Assembly (NCBI GenBank): GCA_949592205.1
Contig: CATIUR010000004.1
Span: forward strand, 92,774,337-92,838,336
DNA: 64,000 nt
DNA from: Helichrysum umbraculigerum
Taxonomy: Eukaryota > Streptophyta > Magnoliopsida > Asterales > Asteraceae
Direction: 5' to 3'
Below the pieces are notes generated by a model, which searched no databases, was not told where the DNA came from, and was given only the letters and a program-made list of their open reading frames with translations. This document shows, piece after piece, positions 25,649 to 36,942 of this stretch. How positions within the stretch are numbered: position 1 is the first letter of the stretch; each line of letters begins with the position of its first letter. Made by a program: the position numbers and the translations under genes.

Positions 25649-26792
25649 CAGTGGCGAAGCCAGGAATCTGAATCTTGAACGTATCCACCACACAAAACAA
25701 TTATGTGTCTATATACCGCCAACCATTATCAATAAGAATGGATATAATACACAACACATACCGCGTTACTTTAAACTATTCATATTGAAATAGTTAAAAA
25801 TAAAATATTTATGTTGTTGACCAATTGATGTACATGCGGCTAATTAATATTTTGTATATATTACCCCTTGACTTTTCAACATATACATATTTAGTCCTTC
25901 TTGTTAAGTTAACTGCATCAAACAGCACAAAAACAAACAACACAAACTATTTTCCCAAATAATAATGGTTACCTTAGTATAACCCCTAATATTACTTTAT
26001 TAGGTATCAAATCAACAAACATTGGCACCAAGCTAACATAAATACACTCATGATTAAAATAACCCAATAAGCAATTGGGTTCATATAAAATTATAAACTA
26101 GAGTTACTGAATGAAATATATCTTAAAGCAAACATTAAAGGCAATTAAACTTTAGAGTCCAAGATAGTCTAAAGATAATATATTAAAATTGGATACCTTA
26201 TAACTTGAAGTTGTTTGAGACTTGAGTCGAGATAGATTTGAAAGACTGAAGAGATAGGCCATTAGAAAGATAGTACATTCGATAAATGTTTTAAGACCTC
26301 CAGACTTTTTGCAAATTAGAAAATAAACTTTAATTTGAAATTAATTATTGAGATGAGCATCTAATGTTGGGTTGTAAAAGAGATAATACTATAATATTCA
26401 GCTTATTGGTTTCCAGGGGCATATGCAATGTAGAGTTAGGGGGTCACGTGCCCCCAGTCATCTTGGCCCAACATATGGTATATTATTAGGCTCAAATACT
26501 TGGCCCCCAATTAAAAAATTTGATGGCCCCCCACATTACAACAAATGCATTTTGAAAATAAAAACGTCAATAACAATCTTAAGCCCATTGGAAAATGCTG
26601 TTAGAAAAAGCTCAAAATTGTCACGTTGAGCAAATTATCTGCTAAACAATACGAAGTAAATATTTTAGAAGATGTTAAACAAATTGATCACGTGATGTTA
26701 AGTATTTTGAGCAATTCAAACATTACTTCTTCATTTTTAATTTTTAAACCATTTTCCACTGTTATTTAACTATATATGATGACGTATTTATA

Positions 26793-26841
<49 letters not shown>

Positions 26842-27513
26842 TAGAGTACCACAATAAATAACTTTAACTGAAAGAATAATTTATTATTTCAATAATAAAT
26901 ATGTATGTACATATACAATTATATTACTAAATAAGGTCTTTAATGTTAACGTTAAACTTAACTATTAAGGATTATATAAAATTCACTTTTCTAAGCTTTG
27001 GTAATCTATTAAGCATATATTGCTATAAGTACTTTCACATTTTATTAATTGTATGTTTGATTTTTATAGGGTTTGATGAAATGTTATGTACGAATCCTAA
27101 TATTTAAATCGAACCTACACATTATAAAACTCAATACATTATACTTGAAATAAAAGTGTAACATCAAACTTGAATAACTTAAACTCGTAAAAAGTCTAAG
27201 TTGATTTTTCTTGGTAGTGTTTTTTGTATGCGTTCTTTAAAAGTGACGATTGATACTTATATTTGGTTTTTGTACTTGACTAGTATTGACCCGACCCGTT
27301 TTGACCGGTTAGTCAACCGTTTATTACTGTTACCTCTAGCACTAAGTGCGCTGCCCCTAAACAAATTTCCTGAATCCGCCATTGAGTGGTTTCACTTTCA
27401 CATATAAAAATGACTGAAGTAACAAGTGAACACCCATATAACACTATATAAGCCTAGTCCACTGGTGTCACCGGCCACCAAAGTCCATAGCTCATAACGT
27501 GGCTCCGCCACTG
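25649..27513. mobile_element. Possible DNA transposon relic with short inverted ends
   Basis: CAGTGGCGAAGCCA (25649-25662) and TGGCTCCGCCACTG (27500-27513) form a 14-bp inverted repeat with one mismatch, 1.87 kb apart. I see no target duplication, and the interior (a GGGGGTCACGTGCCCCC patch near 26440, a TTA microsatellite) has no transposase ORF. It could be one decayed element or two unrelated ends. Confidence 0.4.
26796..26842. repeat. (TTA)n microsatellite
   Basis: About 15 uninterrupted TTA units. Confidence 0.95.
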
Positions 27514-27965
27514 AAGTTCATTAGTCATGCTTTGTGTAAATTTTGTATGTTAATTATAAATCAATGTTTAAATTTCGATTTGCTTGAAGAAAAAGTAATT
27601 TTTAAAAGTTTTAAATATGAACAACGTCGGTTAATAGTTATTGAAACACTTATTCTCAATTAAGATATCTCATATATTTTTTTTGATCATATATCTCATA
27701 TTTTTTTTAAGATATATATCTCATATTTCACTAACTAAATTCATTCAAAAATCTTGGGATGTTACATATATCCATAAAAACACACCAAATTGACTAATTG
27801 TATTTTTCTATCTACTTCAATACGAGTACCCAAAAAAGAAAAAATCACAAAATTGATTTATTGTATTTTTCTAGCTACTTCAGTACGGGTACCCAACTTC
27901 GGGGACATCCACTACTAAATAAGCCTCAACAAGCTTTCCACAAACAATGCAACCCGCAGTTTTGG
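27514..27965. other. Non-coding stretch with a two-copy 60-bp repeat
   Basis: Two near-copies (about 27784-27835 and 27848-27896) share TTGTATTTTTCTA(T/G)CTACTTC and TACCCAA. No gene seen. Confidence 0.5.
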
Positions 27966-28046
27966 TTTTTTTTTTTTTTTTTTTTTTTTTGAAGAGGCAG
28001 ACAATTTTTATTACCAATAAAATCTAGCAAGATGCTAGGAATTACA

Positions 28047-28104
28047 ACCATACCATACCGTACCGTACCATACCATACCGTACCGTACCATACCATACCA
28101 TACT
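28047..28104. repeat. 5-bp minisatellite ACCAT/ACCGT
   Basis: About eleven 5-base units alternating ACCAT and ACCGT in runs, next to the poly(T) tract. Confidence 0.9.
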
Positions 28105-28166
28105 ACCAGTTGACCATGACCCTACAGCTACAACGATACAACGAGACCGAACATAATGACCCCTAA

Positions 28167-30266
28167 GACCACCTGCAACGCAGGCGTTGTGGCCCAGCTG
28201 GACGGCGAGAACGCCCCAGAACGCCGGCAACGGGGCGTTCTGGGTGAAGGTGAAGCGGGGCGTTGAGCAAGAAAGAACGGGGCGTGTTTGGGGTGTACAA
28301 GTGGGGCCCACGAATATTTAATTGTTTTTGATGTATCCGTTGGGGAAGAAAACAAAAAAAAAAATGTTTTTTTTTTTTAAAAAAAATCTAGCCGTTTTCA
28401 ACGGCTTTTTTTGAAAAAATAATATTTTTTTTTTTGTTTTTAATATTTCTCACCTATATTTAACACTTTTTCACACATCAAATTCATCAAACTCTCTCTC
28501 ATTTCATACAAAATTCAAAAATGGATTCACTAAATTTTATTTTGGAGTCGGATTCGGAAGACGGAATGCTTTTGCAAGTTTTACAAGCTTTGGAAGAAAA
28601 AGAAGAAGAAAACAATGAAGCCGAGTCTAGCTCTAGTTCGAGACCACCCCGGAATCGAATTTACATTGAAAGAGATCGCGAAGGTGCTCAAGAACGTTTA
28701 TGGAACGACTACTTTTCTGAAAACCCAAAGTACCCGGCAAACCTGTTCAAACGTCGTTTTCGTATGCGTCGGGAATTATTTTGCCGAATCGTACAAGGTA
28801 TTTCCGAATACTCTATTCAACCAATTCCCGAGCACTTTGTTTATTTTAAGCAAAAGCCGGATGCACTGGGTAGGCTTGGTTTTACCGCGCTACAAAAGTG
28901 CACCGCCGCCATACGCCAATTGGCTTATGGAATGTCTGGCGATTTGTTCGATGAATACTTACAAATGGGTGAACGCACGTCAAACGATTGCGTTAACAAC
29001 TTTTGTAAGTGTATATTCGACTTATATTCTCGAGAGTATTTGAGGAAGCCGACTGCCAATGATATTGCTCGGCTTTACAGAGGTCATGAGCAGAAACATG
29101 GTTTTAAGGGAATGCTTGGGTCCATTGATTGTATGCATTGGCAATGGAAAAATTGTCCCAATGCATGGAAAGGTCAGTACACTAGGGGTGATCACGGGCA
29201 CCCGACCATTATGCTTGAAGCGGTTGCTTCATATGACATGTGGATATGGCATGCATTCTTTGGCATGGCGGGTTCAAACAACGATATTAATGTTTTAAAC
29301 GCGTCTCCGTTGTTTGATTCCATCAAAAATGATACCGGTCCACCCGCATCCTTTAATGTCAATGGACATCCCTACACAAAAGGTTATTATCTAGCCGATG
29401 GTATTTATCCGGATTGGTGTACACTTATCAAAGCCTATTACTCTCCTACTGATGAGAAACGAGCCAAGTTCAAGAGGTTTCAGGAAAGTGCAAGAAAAGA
29501 TGTCGAAAGGGCATTCGGTGTACTTCAAGGCAGGTTTGCAATTTTGAAGATTGCGGGACGAGCTATGAGTGTGAACAAGTTGCGAAGACAATTGTACACT
29601 TGTGTCATATTGCACAACATGATCCAAGAAGATAACGGCTTTGTGATTTCTGCTATCGAACAAGAGATGATTGATGATCCCGCTAACCGGCCTCGTCGGG
29701 ATTTTAGCCAACGATTAAAGGATAGAGAAGCGCGAATAAAGGAAATACGTGACAAACAAGTGCATGACCAATTGCAGTACGATCTCACCGAGCACATTTG
29801 GACGCTTCCACCTAACTTCCGCAGCATACCGTTACCTCCAGCTTGATTATTGTATTATATTGTACTATTTAATTTTCAACTGTCTCGTATTTTAGTTTGA
29901 ACTTTTAGTTTAGTTTTAGTGTGGTTTGTTTAAATTATTGTATTTTTAATTTCTAGGAACGTAAACGTTTTAGTTTTGTAATTTTAATTTTTTAGAATCG
30001 TAACTTTATTTTTAATAAAAATGTAACGTTTTAGTTTTATTGTTATTGAATTAGTTTTTAATTATTAAATTATAGTTTAGTTTAATTAAAAAGAAAATTT
30101 TGTTTCTTTTTAAAAAAATTCAAAATTAAAAGAAAATGGTGGGGCCAAAAGGGGATGATGGGCGTTCTGGGACGTTCTGAGTTTACCACTGCATGTGCTG
30201 ACTAGGAGTTGACGCTGATGTGGCACTGAGAATGCCCCATGATGGGCAACACCATTGCAAATGGTC
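28167..30266 (+). mobile_element. Complete PIF/Harbinger DNA transposon, 2100 bp
   Basis: Ends GACCACCTGCAACG (left) and the complement of GACCATTTGCAATG (right) are imperfect terminal inverted repeats flanked by the 3-bp duplication TAA (28164-28166, 30267-30269), the PIF/Harbinger pattern. GAACG(C)CCCAGAACGCC subterminal repeats lie inside both ends. It contains one intact transposase but no second (Myb-like) ORF, which PIF/Pong elements normally need, so mobility would depend on a partner supplied in trans. Confidence 0.9.
28521..29846 (+). CDS. PIF/Harbinger transposase (DDE superfamily 4)
   Basis: A 441-aa uninterrupted ORF. It begins with a serine- and glutamate-rich stretch (to about residue 50), then the helix-rich region typical of Harbinger nucleases, then the catalytic core: D203 in GSIDCMHW, D293 in LADGIYPDW and E329 in DVERAFGVLQ, with 35 residues between the second D and the E. 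Length and motif order match plant PIF transposases. It would cut and reinsert the element at TWA targets. Its DNA-binding Myb-like partner is not encoded here. Because such proteins are sometimes recruited as host genes, the intact frame alone does not prove mobility, but matching element ends and a fresh TAA duplication argue for a recent transposon. Confidence 0.95.
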   Translation: MDSLNFILESDSEDGMLLQVLQALEEKEEENNEAESSSSSRPPRNRIYIERDREGAQERLWNDYFSENPKYPANLFKRRFRMRRELFCRIVQGISEYSIQPIPEHFVYFKQKPDALGRLGFTALQKCTAAIRQLAYGMSGDLFDEYLQMGERTSNDCVNNFCKCIFDLYSREYLRKPTANDIARLYRGHEQKHGFKGMLGSIDCMHWQWKNCPNAWKGQYTRGDHGHPTIMLEAVASYDMWIWHAFFGMAGSNNDINVLNASPLFDSIKNDTGPPASFNVNGHPYTKGYYLADGIYPDWCTLIKAYYSPTDEKRAKFKRFQESARKDVERAFGVLQGRFAILKIAGRAMSVNKLRRQLYTCVILHNMIQEDNGFVISAIEQEMIDDPANRPRRDFSQRLKDREARIKEIRDKQVHDQLQYDLTEHIWTLPPNFRSIPLPPA

Positions 30267-31550
30267 TAAGTAACACCACTAATACATGCTAGGAATTACA
30301 CCCATTACAAGGATATCGACTCTCCACCCCAATGGCAAATCTAAACAATCAGGTGACTAAACTCCACTATCCAAACTCAACGCAACACAAATCCACCAAG
30401 GGCAATCACCGGGGGTACAGAATGTGACATGGCCTTGACCTTTTACCTTTACCTTTTTACCTTTTACCTTTACCACAGGCTAGCCAATTCCGACCACACA
30501 ATCAACCGATTGATGATACTTTGTGGAGCGATGGACGGTTAACGGCGAAGATCACCCACGTTTGTTAGACCGCTACAAGTTCAAATGCCTCATCGTGACC
30601 CAAAAAACCGCTCGCAATCATTTGACCCGTTGACCTTACCTTTTACCAAAGTACAAATGAAACTTGCAGATACTACCTTGAATCACAACATTGAACTTGC
30701 AACTTGAATATTTGACTTGTTATCTTGAATCCATTGAAGTACCATTGAACTTAAATCCACCGACTGATTTGCTTGATATAACCTTGAATAGGACCAAAAC
30801 AATGGAGATAAATGTTGCAAAAACTTGTAACCTTTGAGCAATCTGTGACTTGATGCCATCCTACTGATGCTCAAGACGATGAGTTGGCCATAAGCCATTC
30901 GACCAAAGTAGGAACTACAAATCCGGTTGCGGGCTTGCGGCTTTCTTCTTGTCATTCCAAACTGGAACTACCGACCGTACTCTTGACCCAAGCCACCTAC
31001 AACTACGTGGAGCCCCCTGAAAATACACCTCCAAATCGTGCACCTTCCTATTGAGCACAACATATGGTCTGTTGAAAGTTACACTTGAAAATGACCGGAT
31101 TCCGGCGAAAGGAGATGTCCCCGGAAAACACACAAGCAAACCCGTAGCCTTCCTTTGGATCGTTAATTGAACAAAAACATGGAAAAACAATTGATTGAAA
31201 AATACAAAATAATACTAAACAAGGAAAAGGAAGAAATAATGGGTACCCTCCGAACCGCCGGTGAGAACCGACGGCCGGAGGTAAATGAAAACTGAAATTA
31301 GTAGGTTGTTGGTCGGAGGAAAACTAGATCTAGAATTTGAAAAGGGGGGGAGGAGCGTATGAGAGAGAGTAATGAGTAAATGAAAACTTTTTATTTGATA
31401 CAATAGTTGATGATGTGAAACTTTTATCTTATAATTGGATGGTTTTGTAATCCTTGCAAACACACAGATGTCTGCAAGGACACCTAATAATGGTCGTGAT
31501 TTGTGCCTTGCAAACCGCAAGAAATATGTATGCAGTCCTTGATATCCGGA
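30267..31550. other. Right flank of the PIF element, no clear gene
   Basis: Includes a (CCTTTTA)n-like stretch at 30438-30473 (loosely telomere-like in pattern, not a true plant telomere repeat). Minus-strand open frames of 90-101 codons show no recognisable domain. Confidence 0.4.
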
Positions 31551-34500
31551 AAACCTTCAAGTTACTTGGGAATTAGCAACGGCAGTGGAATTGTTGCCAC
31601 TTCCTTCACCAACCTATATTTGACGATGCATTTCACATAGCACTAATGTCCTATGTGCTTCCGTTATTTCTCCCAAATCGATTTCTTCCCTTCAATTAGT
31701 TCCTTTGCTCGTATGAATCGCTTCATTTGCAAATGCCGCACTTGCATGACACCATTCATCATTGCTTGGCTCTGCATGTAAAGTAATTCCAATTAGTTAA
31801 TTAATAAATTAAAAAAGATATTAAAGATCTTATTACTTAACACAAAGCTACTTTCCGATGGTAAAATCGATCCCCTGCTTATTACATAAATGACAAAATG
31901 AGTTGGAACTTCACAGAAAATATATCGACCTCTACTTGTTACAGAAATAATAAAATGAGTTTCAACTTCACAAAAATATATAATTGCATTGTTAACATAT
32001 ACACCGCGCCACCGCGGTATATATATTTTTTATAACATATAATAAGTATAAAAAAACCCTGTTCAATTCTAAAGAAAACTTTTATATAAAAAAATATCGT
32101 ATCAAATGAATTAAGTATTAAAAAAATAGGTTGTTATGTGAATCTAAAGATTCACATTCGATGGGTTAGTGATGTAGATTAAGTATATCCAACTCGATGC
32201 TCTTTTGGATGTTATTTATGCTTTTCTATTTATTTTTTGGATGTTATGTTATTACCGCTAGATAAATACATGATTTTGTTGTTTGTATGTCTCCCTAGTT
32301 TTTCCCCTGGTTAGTAGGATATGGTGTGAGTTGATTTGTAACAATTTGATCTCATATAATGATAATTTTAATAATTATTTGAAGGATGGTACCAACTCTT
32401 TGGCTATGGCTAAGTGAAGAAGTAAGATCGACTTTTTTAAAACCATGTGCAATTTTTAGATAATTATTTAGTCGGATTAGCATTAATTAGTTCATATTTA
32501 TATGCACTAAATATGTGTGCTTTGTTTACCTTTTTAAAGATCTCAGGGAGTTTCTACAGGATATAAAAGATAGGTATGTAAGATTAACACTTTTGGTTTA
32601 ATAAATATGATATTGTTTGATTGAGCTTATCATTTTTCAAAGTAACGAAAACTGATTCCATCTAAGGGTATATATATATTTTTTAACTTATGCCAGGTTT
32701 TATGAGTTTCGAATGATTATTTATTTATTTGTAAGGAAAAGTCAAGTTTTCATGTTGAGTGTTGTTGATTTGAAATAGGGTATAGTTATGTATTCTTGAT
32801 CCATGTTTACGGTTCACATGGGAAATCACCAATCAGAAACAATAAAATTCATGATTGAGCCCATTTTGTCGCTGGCAAATTCATAAAAAATTATTGAGCC
32901 CACTAAATGAAAGCAATAAATTACTTAAACGATTTAACTAACCTTCTTACTAGAACAAGAAGCCAATTTTAATGATTGTAGTGGTTGACTTTTGTAGAAG
33001 CTTAATACTTTTCTTGTATTTTAGGTGGCATCGACACAGAAAATAAGGATCAAACTGAGGGTCATATACTGGGTGACACTATTCAAAGATTTATGCAACC
33101 AAATCATGGATGTTGCGAAAACAAGATGGTTGTAAAAACAATAGGTCATGTTCCGTTGTCAACCAATGCTAGAATTTTTAGTGTGCTTAAATCTCCTCAC
33201 GTTTGTAAAATGCAAGTACTCACTTTGAGATCAGAACCCATCAACAGATCATTGACATTCAACACCCGACTGCACAGACTACCGACTCTTTGATGCATGT
33301 TGTTTCTTCTTGCTTGTGTCGATGTTGAGGTTAAGCAAAGCAATATAAAAATATATGGTAAGCCCTTTTTTGCTAATAAATGCCTGTGGATTTCTTTATT
33401 GTATCATTGTTGATTACCGGAATATATTTTGGGAAGTATTGTTGTAACAACCTGATCTTGAAATGATGGGTTATACATTTTAAATTGTATATCAGAAGTC
33501 ACAAATAATTTAGCTATTGTTACTTGTCAAACCGATGGTGTCTTAAAGGTCTTTCATATCATTAGCAAGAAAATCCTTTTAATAAAAGTTGTGGTATGTG
33601 AAAATTGCATTAATTACCATGTTAGTCTATACGTTTTAGATGGGTACTTAAGTGCACATGTGATTTAATGATTTATTACAGATTGGACATTTCCGCACAA
33701 TATTATTTTAGGTTTCTCATATCATAATTTTCTTTTTCGAGGTGGCAATACCCGTTTCTTGACGTATCCTGTCGTATTCTACTATATGGTAGGTAGTCCA
33801 ACCATTTAGACATTAGCGCTATAATTCTATTCTGATATGTAAGTGATCTTATAAACTTCTTAGATGTGATTCATCCCAGATATCTTCATAATCCAACATC
33901 TATTATCTATTAAATTTTGTTGCGGGTCATTAGGTCTCATCGTTGTACTTATTGAAAACCGATAACATTTATTTTGGTCCCTGTAAAGAACACAATGACA
34001 CAGTATATACCAGGTAATCCGGACTACCAAAGATGGCATTCAGGTTTTTGGGTCTAAAATTATTGAGTATACTGTATTATATCAAAAAATTAACGTTTCG
34101 AGTTTCAAATGGTTATCATGACGAAAAAGGGATCAGTGGCATGGTAACACTAGATCTCAAACTAAGGTGCATACTGTAGGGCAGCTTGTATAGACGAGAG
34201 GACATAACGTTGATATAAGAACATGTTTGAGTGTTAAAGTATGAATCTGCAGGTCATTTGGTGTTTTGAAAAGAGATTGGTGAGTATTTAAGTAGTTGTA
34301 TTTAAGTGGGTTGTTCAATGCTATATTGGGTGGAAACAAGTGTTACGGATCCATAAATATATATTCAAAGTAGCATAGTCTAATGTTACTAATTATCGTT
34401 GGTTCATATATGCTACTGGAAATTATTATGGATCGGTCACCAACAGATCAATTTCTATTTATTTAATATGCCCAAAGCTCTAACTGTATCTATCCATCTG

Positions 34501-35170
34501 TAAGTATTGTGTGCTTTATAGAATGCTTTTTGTTTGCCTTTGCTTTAACATATTTCTCTAAGTTATAGTGACTTAGTCCAGTCCCATTTGACACCAATGT
34601 TAGCGTCCGTCGCTTGGTCTCCCTTGGATATCCGACGGTGTGTCAGTTTTTTTATTTTATTTTATTTTATTTTTGTGTGTACAAAACTAAAGGTAAATTG
34701 TTAAATATGGGACCTAAATATTAAAGTGACGGTGTGACTGAAGGCAGGGGTTCATTAGTTTTGGAAAAAGCTGATGTGACACTGATGCGTAACTAGTTTT
34801 GTTCTTGAATATTATAATGTTATTTGTCCCTCCATCTTTATATAAATATTTATGGTTTTACAAATCATTACATGTCAACATTATTTTGCTTCTTTTCATT
34901 TTAAAGCAAAATCAAACCATTTACTACAATGCATTTATTATGAATCAGATATCTTTTTATGTAGATAGAGATTGATATACAGCCTTGAATTTTATTATAT
35001 TAAAATATTTGGTAAATAAACGACTTTTTGTTCATCAATCAATGCATGTAAATTAAGTTTATTACATTCAACACAATGGTCATACTCATATACACACTTA
35101 ATGCTCTCTCTCTCTATATATATATAGTATAAAATAATAAAAACAATAATATATTGATATGAAACACACC
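31551..35170. other. Intergenic region, no gene recognised
   Basis: AT-rich, with short open frames only. A two-copy tandem repeat of about 60 bp lies at 31866-31984 (TCGA(T/C)C...TTCACA(G/A)AAAATATA). The 33023-33295 stretch has an open frame of 67 codons without a recognisable domain. Homopolymeric T/A and TTTTA runs occur near 34650. Confidence 0.5.
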
Positions 35171-35187
35171 ATAATCAACGATTATAA

Positions 35188-35312
35188 TAGGGACAAATCA
35201 CATGTCCACAAATCAACAACATGTGCTAGAGAACGAATTTGAACCCCTGACCTGTAGGTCAAATATGTGAGGCATGATCGTTTGTAGTGACGGTACCATT
35301 TAAGCTATGCCC
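35188..35312 (-). mobile_element. tRNA-derived SINE, about 125 bp
   Basis: Flanked by a 17-bp direct repeat with one mismatch, ATAATCAACG(A/T)TTATAA (35171-35187 and 35313-35329). On the minus strand it has an RNA polymerase III A box (TAGCTTAAATGG, 35296-35307) and B box (GGTTCAAATTC, 35235-35245) about 50 bases apart. The tail is short and not a long poly(A). The long target duplication indicates insertion by LINE-type machinery. Confidence 0.88.
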
Positions 35313-35329
35313 ATAATCAACGTTTATAA

Positions 35330-35689
35330 GAACCATACTTCACCCGTTTGTGAAATATAATGAACCTTACTAAGCTCGGTGTTTTGTAAAATAAATATAA
35401 ACCCATATGAGTTATCAATCGTATGCATATCCACTTATTTTAAATTCTCAAATATAACATAGATGTCAACGTGTATAAACGATCATTTATTTCAAGGTTT
35501 TTAACAACCATTTATTTCAAAATAGAAATACGTAACACCTATCCATTATTTTACTCTTCTTGACATCTACAATATGTAGGACATTATTTCATTCAAAACA
35601 TTCTTACAATGTCATATGTCAACTAAATATTACGTATAAAAAAATTATAATATAAATTTTGTATCAAAATCATGTGGTATCCCGCGAAT
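35330..35689. other. AT-rich spacer, nothing recognised
   Basis: No ORF, repeat or motif stands out between the SINE and the next LTR element. Confidence 0.5.
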
Positions 35690-36018
35690 TGATACGAACC
35701 AAGTGCTCGTATCGTAATAAGAATGAATAAAACAGTAAATAAGATAGATAATCGCTATTCGAGAGATCGATCAACTCTCCCACAGTTTACTTTCGAGAGG
35801 TAAACTAACTCTCCTAATTGATAATCAACTCAATTCATAATATTCAGCATAATAAGGATTACAACCATAAGACCCTATATATAGATGATATGTAACTTGT
35901 TGCCTAAGACTATCCTTAATTAACTAATTCTAGTAATATTTTCCTAATAATAATAAAACTTATTTAATAAAATAACCATCATTAAAATGTAAATAATAAA
36001 CCTAACTGGATCGTATCA
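35690..36018 (-). repeat. 3' LTR of the short non-autonomous element
   Basis: 329 bp, TGATACGA...TCGTATCA on the plus strand; about 97% like the other copy by eye, apart from a diverged patch at 35812-35850. Confidence 0.9.
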
Positions 36019-36035
36019 ATACTCCCGCCCCCAAA

Positions 36036-36057
36036 AACACCTTGTCCTCAAGGTGTT
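36036..36057 (-). other. Hairpin next to the polypurine tract
   Basis: AACACCTTG-TCCT-CAAGGTGTT, a perfect 9-bp stem with a TCCT loop (AGGA in element sense), immediately inside the GGGGGCGGGAGTA polypurine tract. Confidence 0.8.
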
Positions 36058-36275
36058 GGTTCTAACATTCTTAATTCCAGGATCCCAAGTCGTTCTTCAA
36101 AATTGTCTTCCAGTAAGCTTCTCATAAAGAGGTCCCCAATCGTAAGCTGATGTTGGTATGTTCTGCCCATGATCAGGGGTCTTGGGCAGTCTAGAAACCG
36201 ACCCACTCAAGGGTTTATGCAGCCCGTTATTCATCTGATGCATCACAACCCCGGTTTCATGCCTCTTGCTAGTCT

Positions 36276-36671
36276 CTACGATACTGGGTCTCTCACCACT
36301 GCTGGCCTGACAACTATACGGCTGTTGGTATGAACCCCACTATCCCTTTTTCCAGCTTCACGTGATGCAACGACAAACTTCTTCCAGAACTGCGCTGCCT
36401 CCTTCCCTCTCTTTGGCCGGTGTGCGTTTGGTTGGACCCTCGGTGAATGCTTATGCTTCTGGTCACTTGTCTCTGCCTTTATCGATTTCAGCTTATCCTT
36501 GAAAGATTGGATCCGTGCATCAAATTCTTGTTTGAACAACAATACATCAAGACGCAGCGGTTCAAAAACTCCACGAACAATCGTCTTCTCTAGGGCAGAA
36601 AACCACTCTGTAGCTTCAGTTTGATATTGACTGATTTTCGCCTCTAAATTTGCAATCCTCTTGTTAGTCAT
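36276..36671 (-). CDS. Gag-like fragment of the short LTR element
   Basis: A 131-aa open frame starting MTNKRIANLEAK. A coiled-coil-like N-terminal region resembles the start of Ty3/gypsy gag proteins; the rest becomes lysine- and arginine-rich. The open frame extends upstream to 37001 into the LTR, but that part reads through primer-site and LTR sequence and is unlikely to be translated. The remaining gag and all of pol are missing. Resemblance to gag is a judgement from sequence style, not a domain match. Confidence 0.5.
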   Translation of the reverse strand: MTNKRIANLEAKISQYQTEATEWFSALEKTIVRGVFEPLRLDVLLFKQEFDARIQSFKDKLKSIKAETSDQKHKHSPRVQPNAHRPKRGKEAAQFWKKFVVASREAGKRDSGVHTNSRIVVRPAVVRDPVS

Positions 36672-36861
36672 GATTTTCTGTGTACCAACAATGAACAGTA
36701 CCTCATTTTCTGATGATGAACAGTAGATCCGGGAAAGAACGGTAAATCGAAGTCTTTTTTTTACTTTTACCGTGATGAACAATAGTTCCGGCGTGAACAG
36801 TAGTTCCGGCTTGAATAGGTTCCGGTAATGAACAGTTTTTTTCGAAAATTGGCCCAGAAAA

Positions 36862-36877
36862 GTTGCTCTGATACCAA
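36862..36877 (-). other. Primer binding site of the short LTR element
   Basis: Complement of TTGGTATCAGAGCAAC, next to the 5' LTR. It corresponds to the initiator methionine tRNA 3' end. Confidence 0.85.
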
Positions 36878-36942
36878 TTGATACGAACCCACTGCTCGTA
36901 TCGTAATAAGAATAAATAAAACAGTAAATAAGATAGATAATC

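Larger units (their letters stand above)
27966..31550 (-). mobile_element. Retroposon-like sequence with poly(A) end, split by a PIF element
   Basis: A run of about 25 T at 27966-27990 looks like the poly(A) tail of a minus-strand retroposon. The word ATGCTAGGAATTACA occurs on both sides of the PIF element (28032 and 30287). The right part to about 31550 includes a CT-rich, 5'-UTR-like end on the minus strand. No reverse transcriptase or clear target duplication was found, so LINE, SINE-like derivative or processed transcript all remain possible. Confidence 0.35.

Noticed and set aside
25649..27513. A CACTA or hAT transposon defined by the CAGTGGCG ends
   Set aside because: Kept only as a weak relic: there is no target duplication of 3 or 8 bp and no transposase, so the superfamily cannot be named.
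28389..28413. GCCGTT-TTC-AACGGC followed by a T run, like a bacterial intrinsic terminator
   Set aside because: It lies in the 5' part of a plant PIF transposon; intrinsic terminators do not apply. It is at most a chance or element-specific hairpin.
30438..30473. CCTTTTA/CCTTTA repeats as an interstitial telomere
   Set aside because: The plant telomere unit is CCCTAAA; the units here differ in length and sequence and the run is only about 36 bases.
30683..31520. Three minus-strand open frames of 90-101 codons right of the PIF element
   Set aside because: Different frames, no domain and no splice pattern; better explained as decayed retroposon sequence.
33023..33293. Possible fragment of a replication protein A-like (Helitron or host) gene
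   Set aside because: Only a vague resemblance over a few residues, no continuous frame and no Helitron ends nearby.
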